A DNA stretch of 64,000 bases. It comes from Drosophila persimilis (lineage: Eukaryota; Arthropoda; Insecta; Diptera; Drosophilidae). Below are positions 30,101-42,200 of this stretch, one piece after another. The notes beneath the pieces were generated by a model. The model saw only the letters and a list, made by a program, of their open reading frames with translations. It did not search any database and was not told where the DNA came from. Each line of letters opens with the position of its first letter. The stretch's first letter is position 1. The stretch is from assembly GCF_003286085.1 (NCBI RefSeq), contig NW_020825289.1, forward strand, positions 13,950,001-14,014,000, read 5' to 3'. The translations under genes and the position numbers were made by a program.

Positions 30101-31907
30101 GTAGAAAGTGCTGCTTGATGGAGTATGATTGAACTCTGCTTGCCTTTCCAAAAACTCAAAAAGAGAGTAACATTCCTTGATTGAATTGCATTTCCTTTCC
30201 TAAGCATTAGAGCGACTAGCAGTTGGATGATTTTTAATTGGAAATGCTTTAAAACTAGTTAAATATAACCAATAAATATCGAAAATATTTACTTGTTGAC
30301 TCTCGGTTCCCTTTAAACCATATTTCCATGGAAACTTTTGTTCTTTCTTTTGAAAGCTGTTTTCCCACAGATTAAACGGTTAGACCGCAAGACACAGTAA
30401 ATCTGAGGAAAATGGAAATAGCTTGCAGGAATTCCATTAATATATCCATTCTGATTGAAGCAGCATAAGCTCCCGCTACCGATGCGGATCCCCAAAGCAA
30501 TTGTCTCCTCCATTGTCGTCCTGTGCCTTTGTCCAGAGTAGAGTTGACAGAACAGACAGACAGGTTGACAGGACTTTTTGTAGTGGCCGCCGGTGTTATT
30601 GCAGCATGATTGTCGGGGCAGCAGCAGAGAGCCTTTGTGTGGCTTCGCTTAGGTGTGAAAGGGCATATTGTGTGACCAGCGGCACGGCGGCACACACGTG
30701 GATGGGATAGGGCGCTTAAAGGGTGCCCTATTTGTGGGATGGCTCTGTACAAATATCCGCCCCGGAGTACGCGAGAATAACGAGTGCGTGTATGAGCTTG
30801 TATGTATGTATCTCCTTTGTGGTCTTTGTTGTGCGACTGGGCTGCTTTTTGCCTTTTGCCTTTAGACAAACAATGCACGTAGGCGGATGGCGATGGCGGA
30901 GCATAAATATCGCCGCTGGTTTCTGCCCCATGACCATGTATTTTATTTATATACGGGCTATGCAATATACTCGTATTCGGGGGGTATTGGTAGTCATTGC
31001 TTGGGCACCTCTTGAGAGTCGAACACGAGCTGGGCGCGACGATACGCGTATGGCTATCCCCGTCGGAAAAGGAGAGGAAAGAGCTGCAAGCACCATGACA
31101 TAATATTTTCATCTTACTTTACGCCGACAATAAACCAGAGACATACACAATATCCCTTCAGAACGAGTATCACGCGGCAGATGACAATCAAACATAAAGT
31201 AGCCCTCAATTTTCTTTTGGGTATTCGTTTCTTTATCCCCAGTCATGCCCCACATTTGCATGTGGCAACAGTTGGAGCAACGACGGCATTGATTCCTTTG
31301 TGGCTCTTAGCTGTGGGTTGTTGCGTGGCAACATCCTTTGATGTGCCACAGAGCCCTGCCATGCCCTGCCTCTCGCTGACGGCATTCGAAAAAAATTCGA
31401 ATTAAATCTTTTTTGGCAAGGCGGGATTTTCGGGTTATAAGATGGCATTTGGAGTTTAGGCGAAATTTAAAGGAATCATTAGGTGGAAACGAATCAATTA
31501 GATTCGCTCATTCTCTTTCTGTGCCACCCATAAGCGTCTGCGTCTGTTTCCCTGTGCGAGAACCGTTTTATCCTTGCCCTCACAACACTAAGGGAGCGGC
31601 TAAACGATAGAAAATCCGTAACATTCATTTAACCGTAACTCTAACGGGGACAACAAACGGGGGAAAAACCAACAAGCAAACAGAATACTCGCTGGGGAGC
31701 ACTACTGAGAGCTGCTGCTGAGAGTGTGAGAGAGAGAGAGAGAGAGAGAGCAAAGGCTGAGAGGTTGCGTGCAGCACAAAGGAGAAAGAAGGCTAAAGAA
31801 AAGCCGCGTGCCACAGAGCACTGAGTCGCTCAGAGCTGCCTCTGAGCCGCACCTTGGGGAACTACAAAGGTCTCCAGCTCATTTCGGGCAGCATCACGAA
31901 CTCTTTA

Positions 31908-31938
<31 letters not shown>

Positions 31939-34900
31939 GAAGTCTACATGTGTGGGGCATGCCCCAAAGTAGGCTACAAGTAACGGGAATCGCAGGGCAG
32001 TGCATGTGTGTGTCGGCTTTGACTGTTGCTTCAGTCGCGCCTTCTGCTTTTAGCGTCTGCCACAAACAACAACGCCTCTTGTTATGCGCGAGCTCACACA
32101 CACACACACAACGCCGCTCCTCCCAGCCCTCAAACAATGCCACATCTTGAGGCAGCCAACATTTTGTACGACTTTAGAACGCTACTTTCACGCCAAATTT
32201 AATCTGAATGACATTTGAGGGCGAAACTACTTGCCAAACAAAGGAAGACCCGAGAAGCGGTCACCACGGCGTAACAGATTCCGACAGCATGGGGGTGGTG
32301 CACCGGCGCTCCTGGCTCCCTGACAGGCAGATGGGATACCTTAATTACCCTTGATTCGGGAGCATAACATCCATTTGTTGGATATCTACATAAATCAATC
32401 TTAAGAGTGCTTTAAAGCATTTAAGTTTAAAATGTAAAGTTTATTTTTGTAGTAGAGGAGGGTATTTTATACAAAGAGGTTCAAAATTGTTTTCCTCATA
32501 TCTTTGCTCTTAAAGCGCAGCGATGTAATATCATTTACAGTCAAAGCCAAAAGCCATAGTAGCTTCGGCTGCCTACCTCCCTCCCCTGAAGCTTTTGCTT
32601 CTCAAATTAAAGCTTAGAGAGTAAAAAGAAAAAAAACAAAAGCTCATCCATACAGTAGCATACTGGAAGCGCAGAAAGTCGAAGTAGTTTGTTGTTCTCT
32701 CTCTCTCTCTCCCGTGCTCATCATTCTGCTTGTACGATCATGCTTCATGTGCGATCATTCCACGGCAATCTCAGAAACAGTAAGTTCGGACTGCTCTTTC
32801 GGGCATTGCATGTCAGAAAATACGAAACACTCGGGTGAAGAAGAATTAATAATAACCAACGGCACCTTACTATTTGGCGCAGATTCTATTGAATTTAATG
32901 TGAGTACATTTTCTTGGTTGAACCTATAATATAGATTGGTAATGCCCTATAGTTTGCAATCTGCTACATACAAACGTAAGACTTAAGTAGATACATATGT
33001 ATGTATATGCATAGTATATCCATTCATGGACCATATGTATGTGTGGGAGAAACGCTTTGACCGATAAAAATCAAATTAAAAACGCAGCAGCATTAACAAA
33101 AGAAAAACGGCACAAAATTATAGAAAACCAGAAAAAGCGGCAGACAGCAGACCATTAAATCAAGCCACAAAGACCATAAACGGCGCAGATTTTGCCATAC
33201 CCTTACCAAAACGGAGTTACTATGATATCATTATACATGTTTTCCATGGAGAAAAGTAAGCATTTTTGACAGAGGTTTTTATCTTTTTCTAAGCAAATCA
33301 GTGCTCATTTTCGACCGAACGCAGTCTTCTATCGCCACTCATACGAAAAATGATCCTCATGGAATGATATTATATATTATCTGCCATATCTCTACTGCAT
33401 CCGTTAGGGTATCTAAAATGTCGGCCTCTGAAGACACTCCCTTTTGTTTCCCATTCACGATAAATGCACGGCCAAAAGGCTGGATGGAGGATGAGTGCTT
33501 TTGGCCACAGACAATTTTGCAATTTAAAATAAATAATTTGTATCTAAATGTGTGGGCTAGCACACACAAACACAGATGGGCCAGTCATTTTTGCATGTGT
33601 GTGGATGTAGATTGCATTTGGCAGATTAGGCCCCGCACACACACACGCCCCATGGAAAGGGCCTTCTGGTCGAACGTTGATAATGCGGGGCGGCGCATTC
33701 CCTTTGTCCCGTCTCTAATTTCGATTTGTGAAATTTATTTCTGATTGCAAATTAAACGAATAGAGAAATCGTGAAATTGAGTACATATGTATTTTTTGAG
33801 CATTTTATAAGGGTTTTAGGGCAAAGGTTGCCAGTGTTTAGGGTTAATTTTCTGGTCTCAAAGGAAACTTTCTGCAGAACGAAACTTCATTAAGCTTGCC
33901 ACAGAAGCAAGGGCAACCAATTAGTAAAAGTGTCAACATATTGGCGGTTCATATTTCAAAAGGAATCGACTAACGAGGCTCTGATTGTCGGCTTTAACCA
34001 CAGAAATATCCGCTGTGAAGCACTTACAACTTTAACATGTTAAAAATAAAGCTTATACCGTTGTTGTGGGACAGCCACTACACAAGTGCTCGCTGGGGTT
34101 TTGTAGGCTCTGAGCAGGGAACCGGACATGGACACGGGATTCCGGACACCGGACACCGGACACCGGACACCGGACACCGGACACCAAATGCAATTTGAGT
34201 CAACTCTTGTCGGGTTTCGCTTGCCTGAACAACAACACTGTGAGTGTGAGTGTGAGTGTGTGTGTGTATGTATGTTGGTGTGCGAAGGGCTGGAGGCACA
34301 AATTTTGAATGTGCCAGAGACCGCAGGAGAGGACAACCGACAACCGACGCAGCGATGTTGGGGCTTGTTGTCGTAAAAAGCCAAAAATGGGTTATATATT
34401 CTAGGCACAGACACAAAAGCTGCGTTGACAAGGGGCCGCCAGGCCACCTACGAAACAAGAGTTGAACTTTTGAGCCCCAGTCCTAGCCACAGTCACCCCT
34501 TTCTCCTCTCATCTCCCTGGCCTCTCTCCTTTAAAGACAACGAGGGCAACGAGTCGAGTCTCGTCTCTCCTGCTTCTGGGCTGCAAGAATTTACCAAAAA
34601 TTACTGCAAAATTTACATAATTTTCAGTCAAGTTTTCTCCGAGCAACTGTATGAGTGCCGATTTGTGAGTGTGTTTGTGTGTATATGCAGGGGCTGTGGA
34701 AAATACTCATAAATAAATGAACATGGAGGGAAATGGCCAACATCCTAGAATGCAGTCAGTCCATGGCTCTCCCCCCACCCAGCTCTTTCTCTCTGTATTT
34801 CTATGTGACTCTGCTCTGGCCAAGTCAGTGGCCTTCCTCTCCTGACTGTAGGGGGGGGGGGTGGCATTTATGGGACGCGTTGAAACAGCACAAAATAACA

Positions 34901-36235
34901 TGAAATAAATAATAACTTTTTCTGCTTTCGACTCTCCGTGTTTTTGCCCCCGAGAGTCCGGGAGTCGACTCTCGAGTTAATTAAAATTTAAAAGCCGCCG
35001 CCGCACTCGTGCGGCAATTGCACATCCAATTGCCATGTTCGGAGTCGCAACACAATGTTGCAGCAGCCGCAGTTGTGCGACTCTAACGGTTACTATAATG
35101 GTTAGTGGTACGCTGTCATAACCGTTGCTGCTACTGCTGCTGCTGCTGCTGCTGCAACTGTCATTGTTACTGTTACTGTTACTGTTACTGTTATGGTGTC
35201 GTCATTGGCAATGTCGAGTTGAATATGATATTGCGGGAGCAGGGAAATATCCTTTTGTTTCATTAGTAGTTCGCTCGAGAGCCGATCACAAAAAAATTCG
35301 CTTCAACAGTTCACCGCAATTTCATTAGTCGAATTTGGAATATAATTTCGTGTCACTTTTTCAATTGGAGCAATCTTTAAAGTATACAGTTCTTAGAAAC
35401 TAGGCGATAGTTATGCTTTATCTTATGGAAAACGGACCTAGGACGAAGGACACATAGTAGATTTTTATTCTCGGGTATTCCATAGTCGATCACCATGCAT
35501 TTCTTTCAAGAGAAAGAACCAACATGAAAAAAACCTGCGGAATTGTTTTTCCCACCAAAGAAAACAAATATTTCTACGTTAATGCGCGCGGCAGCTGTCA
35601 TTGTTAACGGGAATATGTGGCATTCGTACGCGTAACGGGAATGGCGTAGAGCGGGGAGGGTGGGTGCGGCAAAGACAAAGCGCTCCAGCCCACTGACAGG
35701 TTAATAATCTCGACTCGATAATCGACAGTCCTCCAGGAGGACCCGTGGCCCCAGCCAAAGGACCCGACAGCAACAAAGGGCCGACAGCCGAGCGCAGTGA
35801 CAGCTCCGATAACACGCATACTGGAACACAGAAGAAGAGTGTGTGTGTGTGTGTGTGTGAGAGCTTATTAACGTGCCGCAGACAGCAATTGGGGAATTCC
35901 TGGGAAAATGCTTTCCGCCTTATCTGTGCGATCTCTGCTCTACCCACCAGACCTCCTCTCTCTATCTCTCGCACACTCTTTGCAGCCGCTCTGCTGATTG
36001 GCAAATATTTCAATTATTTTTTCATTTCATTCAACGAAATGTGGCAGGCGGCGGCATAGCAATGAAACAAAATCCGACTCTGAATCAAAAAACAAAAAAT
36101 AACAACAAAAAAAAAGAAATAAAAACCCCAAACAGAACAGAGCAGAACATTTATAAATCTCATCCAGCAAATACAAAGTAAAATGCTTCGTTATTTATGG
36201 ACCTTTCCCTGTGCTTTTTTCCCCCGCCATATCTC

Positions 36236-36286
<51 letters not shown>

Positions 36287-39200
36287 AGTTTTCCTTTTGT
36301 TCGAAAATTGTCAGGCGAATGACACACATTTGTTGGGTGGCTTGGGGGAGTAGGGAGGAAAACGAGAGAGAGAGAGAGAGAGGGAGACGAGTGGTTAAAG
36401 TAGAAAAAATGCAAAATAAAATCATAAATTTATTAAAATGCAGCAGCGGCTACCAGTTTTCCCGCTTTTCCTCGCCACCCACCCGCTGTGAAAATATATT
36501 TTCATGTGTATGCGATGAAATCTACATGCAAATTTTTAAAAACTCAAACCAGAAACAGAAACACACACACACCTATGGAGGACAGAACACAGGGACGGAG
36601 CGGGACGGGCAGGACGTAGGGGGGTGGTGGTGTGGCGGTATATTTGACATATAGCCGCGTCGGTTTTACAACGTCATTTCTGGTTTTGTTGAAATATTAA
36701 AATGGATGACACACAGAAAATGCATATGCCCCTGCGACTTAAAAAAAATACCGTACGACGATTGCACAAGGGGCGGGCCTGTAGAGACAAAGAGAGAGAT
36801 AAAGGGTGTGGGAAAGTACACACTTTTAGTGCTGACAAATATTTGCTTAATCGATTAACTATTTTTTGCAAAACGAACCATAATGAAGGGGCATTAATAA
36901 TGCCTCCATACCATTGTTACGAGGGCGCATTAGGTGTTGCATGTTGAAATATTCATAGTCATAGATCGATAGAGCATAATGGAAGGCCCAAAATAATTGG
37001 TCTTTCTTGTATGGCATTTTAAAATAACTTCATTAAGTATTTGTATCAGCATTGTTAAATGGTACCTTATGGTTTTCTAATATGATGGCATCGGTTTAAT
37101 GGGTAGACAGAGGTTGCAATATTCGCCGAGTAAATTCTGGGCATCCTTTTATTGATTTCACTTGAACTGCTTGAAGAATAAACCTTTTAGACCCATCTTA
37201 CAGGTAAACAAAACCCCACTATACACACTGTATGTAGGAGATTGTCATATATCATTGTGTATCATCTTTCCCCAGTTGGCTGTGTAAATCGCCTTCAATC
37301 AAATAACTCTTCAAAAGTGCAGGCGAAACTTTATCCTTGGTCCAAGCATACTGAGGCAGGGAGAGGAGGACACAGGAGGAGAGTGTGTCTGCTCACTGGA
37401 CGACCAGTGTTGAGAAAGTTCCACCAGTTACGCCTCCTATGTTTGGCTTTGATTTAACATTTTGTACGTTTACTTTACAGTTTAACTGGCGGAAAACGCA
37501 CGCCACGCCCCCATCAGGCCTCCATCAGGCCCCCAACCAGCTCACATACTAGTTCAGTCCCTCAAGCCAATCCCCCATGTCCCTGCACAGTGCCTTGCCT
37601 CCCTTGGATGTCCTTGCCGCCTGCATTTTTCTACACTTTCACATTGGCAATTTCATTTGGCCCATGGGTCGACGTGGGAGTTCAAGCTGAAGTCGAAGCC
37701 GAAGCTGAAATCTACTTTTCCCTGTTTTCCTGTTTATACCCTACAAGAGGGAATGGCGATTGTGCAGAGATGTTTTAGTGCCACAGAAGGGATCGTTTCT
37801 GGCGCCAGAAGTATTACTGATTAGCCTCAATAGCTGTGGCATGTACATATTGTTCTATATTTGTAGGTAAAACTCTCCCGTTTTCTAAAGAATATTCTAC
37901 CCATTGACAAGGTCCACACGTTTTAGGAAATGTTAATCAGAATCCCATAACTCTATCATATATACTAGACAATTACCTAGGGTATCTATACAGTTGGTCC
38001 ATGGTGCAACCCTTTCTTTCTAGTTCCTTGTCCTGTATCCCCTGTGTGGCAGGCTACTCGACCGTGTTCTGTTCTGTTCTGTTCTGTTCGGTTCGGTTGT
38101 GGCATGGTCCAGAGTAGTGCGCGCGTAACTTGACTTCGACTTGGACTGTTAGTGGAACTCGAACTGGAAACTAGAGCCATGCCGCACAGATGAAGTTTCC
38201 ACCCACTACACTGACGGCTCTTTCGCCTACATTTAGCCGGAACTGCTTCTCCTTCTTCTTCTCCTTGACAACTTTTTTGCTGTCGCCGCGTTGTTTTAGT
38301 TTCAGCTTTATTCTGGTCCTTTCTTTTTTCTCTTTATTTTTAGTAGTATTTTTTTTGAAGTGTAGTTGGTTTTAGTTGCTCCGCGATGTTTTTATTTTCT
38401 GCGCCCTCCCTCTGACACTCCCTCGCCGCCTCTCCGCGTCTCCCCCATACCTCTCTAGCTCTCGACACAAAGTTAAATGCTTCTATGTCGCTGTTGCGCA
38501 GCCGGGCGGCACAAATGCGAAATGGCTACAAACAATTTGAAGCAATAAAATAAAGAGAGCATATGAACACAAGGAGTTGGAGTGGGTGGAGTGGGAGGAA
38601 GGGAAGGGAAGGGAGACTACTACTACTCCCACTTGCACTGGCACTGCCACTGCCACTCCCACACCCACACCCACACCCACACCCACACCCACTTCAAGTG
38701 CAACCTCCTAAAGCACACAATATCTGGAGACTAAAAGCGAAATTGAATTGTAAAATTGTTATTGCGCTTTGAAGTGGGCGGGGGGGAGGGAGCAGTACGG
38801 GAAGACTCCCATGTACATATGTACATGTGGGCGTGGCCTTGGATGGAAAGTCGCGGTTGGCTTTCGTTTATGATTGCCATATCCTGCTCCGCTGCTGCTG
38901 CATTCTGCTCTTCCGCATTCAAAATCTCGTCCACAATGGCTTCACATGGAAAGCACTCTATTAATCAAATTTCAAAATGCCCGCGGGGATTCAAAGCGGA
39001 GCAAAAGGCAGTGGTATACCCTCGGGAGTACAACTACAAAGAAGGGGTGAAAGAATAGAACTATTGCTCTTATAAAACTACTCTTTGGCTTTCGAAATCC
39101 AAGATTTCATATAAGTTACAAAATCTGCACGAGTACAATATACCCGCGTGCACCCCAGGATATACCAGGATATAATTAACTTTCTGTTATGACTGCCCTC

Positions 39201-42200
39201 TCACTCGCTGGCTCTCTCTAGTCTAATTAGAAAAGTGCAAGGAATGTCGAGCAGATTGCAGCATATTCGAGAAATAACCCCACAATGGACCATAGAAGCA
39301 TATAGAGAGAGGGAGAGAAAGAGAGAGCGGGAAATGTGGCATGCATGGACGGACTCCTGCTGCTGCTACATAAAAGCCTGCTACACTGTCCAGTCAAATT
39401 TTAATTTGGGTTTTTGTATGCAAATTACCCCGAAATGTTGTACAACAATTGGCAGAGACAGAGACAGAGACAGAGAGAGAGAATGAGATTTTCGGGGCAC
39501 ATTCTTTGCCGACAAATTGTTATGAATGTGCGAGTGGATGCCGCCCGGATGCACGGATGTGCGTTTGCCCTGGCTTCCTGTGAAGCAGCCAGGACCCTCT
39601 GACATGTGCACTTGCAGGTTACTCCCCACAGAGGCTGTGGCTGCACGTGGCATTCGGGCCCGTCCCTAAGCCTTTAAGGTTTCTCTTGGTCCCTATCCGT
39701 ACCCTGTACGACTATCAGTGTGTGTGCTGCCAAGGACTCAACGTCTATGATTAGGCCTCAAGCACCAGGCTTTGCCACGGACTAATTGCCAGGTTTCTTG
39801 GCTTCCTTTGAGCCCCTGCAAGGGGATGTTCCAGGGTGCAAGCCACTCCTGAAACCTTGAATCAATATCTATTTATGTTTCATCGACAACCACACAAAAA
39901 CGACTCCTTCTCGTTTATTTAGCATAAATATAAATTTATTGAAAAACTTTGCGCTGATTTGACTGCTTTTTTCCTTGTTTTTTCTCGGCTATCAGAAACT
40001 TTAAATGCAACACAAATATATTTTCCTGGGGGTAAACTTTTCCATGGATGCCGCTGCGGCTGCCGCTGCCGCTGCCACTATTGCTTCCGCGGCTGTTCCA
40101 TCGCCTTGTATTTTATATGAAAACTTTTTTGTTTGTCAATTTTTTAATTTTGTTATAGCTCCCTTATGCCGAATGCCCTTCTGCGCACCGGGCACCATCT
40201 CAAGAGCATGTGTGCTGCCTTTTGGGCGGGTTCTGCGTAGTAGTTTCGGCCCTCTTTGGTGTGTGCTTAAAGTTGCTAAATATAAACTTCCGCCGGTTTG
40301 TTTGCACTTCGGGGAAAGAAAAATAAAACGAGTACTGAAATATGTTGCACCTTCAATTGAGGATAGCATAATCATGGGAGTGTCCTCAGTTAAGGGATTA
40401 CGGAGGTTCCATTGTTGTGTTTTATAATTTTCTCAATAGCCGGAGGAAGAACCCATTTCAATGCTAATTGAAAGAAAAACGAAACAAATCCTTGTTAGAG
40501 AAAAACTTTTCTGTGGGCTGTGGCTTTTATTCCGACAATAAGTCAAAATATCTTTTGATTTAAAGCTGAAACATTGCTTAAGTATTAAGTATTAGTTATT
40601 TGGCTTTTCCCAGCTCATTTCCCCAACTTCCCTTGGATTTCTCAAAGATTTCTTGTCACTTCTTGACCCAAAGCTCAAATGTTTTCCACAATTCGACTTC
40701 TTTTGAGCAACAACAATAACAATTTAGGTATGCAAATCCAATCCTGCCACAAAAACAACAACAATAACAATTTGCAAGAAAAATCAAAAGATTAATGAAA
40801 AAGTTTTGCGAGAGATTTTGTGTGTTTTTTTTCTTCGTGTGAGATTTGGGCATGGAATTAAAGAGCACTTCCTCCTCCACTGTGTGGTCGGGATCTGGAT
40901 CTCCTCTCTTTAGCATACAAAACGAGACGCAACGCACGAAAGGAGCGCTGACAGGAGAGGCCCCTGGGGCAGGTGGAAGGATAATGCAGAGGCCCAAAAC
41001 AGAGGGAGGGCCCCAAGAAGCTGGGGACCAACAACTGCTTATTTATTTATTGTGCGGCCAACACTAAAATGTAACTAAAATCAGGGGCCCCGGCACTGTG
41101 TATCCTGCCAACACATGATGTCTACACATGTCGTTCTTCCAGAGATATGTACATCGCAACAAAATGAGGGTTTGGTTTGGCGGCGGGGGCGGGGTCGGGG
41201 TCGGAGGTGGGGCCCAGCACAACCGAGTTGACGTTGACGCCACTTTGATATATTATGCACGCTTGAGGCCGGCAACAAATAATCAAGTATCAAATTCCAC
41301 ACGGAATGCTAACGAAAGAGCAGAGAGACCCACACACGGAACAATTTTTTCGATGCCACAGCCAAATGGGGAGCGGAGCCCTTTGCCCAAGTCCTAAGCT
41401 GTCAGGCGCCACATAGGGGCAGAGACAGAGGCCGCAATTTCGGTTGTGGGGGCGGAGGGTGGTGGTTATGGTGGCATTCCGACAAAGACAAAGCCTTGCC
41501 TCATCTGCTTACTACCAGGTGGAAGGAAGGATGGATGGATGGATGTAAGCAGGAGCCCTGTCTGCGGTCTGAGTTTTTAGCGCGCGTATGTGGCAAATGA
41601 ACAATCAGAAATGTTCGTAAACGAAGGCTGAAGGATGTAGGACACACATAGGGCAATGACAATCTGCTGGCAACCACATGGCAACATCTTTTGGCCCGAA
41701 AAACCCAGAAATAGCACCAGAGGCAGGGATAGGGAACAGTAGGGAATTCTAAGCCGATTAACAAAGCATAATAGTTGTCAGTCAGTCGGTCAGAGGAGCC
41801 CGACAATATAGCTGCTACTTCCAGGAAGAGGACAAAGTTGTTTGATTTTTCTATGAGCTGCTTGCCTCCTTGCCCATCCCCCTGGCATATGGCAGAGGCG
41901 ACAACTTGCTGCAAAGAAATCGGCCCTAAAGCAGAAAGTATCTTTTATCCTGTGTGGCATTTACATGGAAAAGCCCATAAGTCAGATGTGCAGATTCGAG
42001 TGGAAAAGTGTTTTGTCATTTCTCTCTCTGGCCCAGCCCGTCCCTCCCCTTATTAGTGTTGGGCCTCTCGCCGCTAAGCTTTATTTGCTCATTAGTGTGT
42101 CTGTCTCTAGGTCTGATATCCAATTGGAGATATCATACCGAATCCCCTCGCGCAAGGAGCTTAACCTGTAAGCCAAAAACGAGTTCTTTCTTTCCCTCTC

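Noticed and set aside
30372..31112. 246-codon minus-strand frame, the longest in the window
   Set aside because: Composition is irregular, with no domain, signal or family resemblance and no clear splice context. A frame this long can occur by chance in 64 kb.
33301..33744. 147-codon plus-strand frame
   Set aside because: His/Thr-rich part comes from a CA repeat, and the rest has no recognisable family or splice context.
38658..38692. CCCACA array resembling telomeric repeats
   Set aside because: Drosophila telomeres use retrotransposons rather than such repeats, and the array is bounded by related CACTGC microsatellite DNA.
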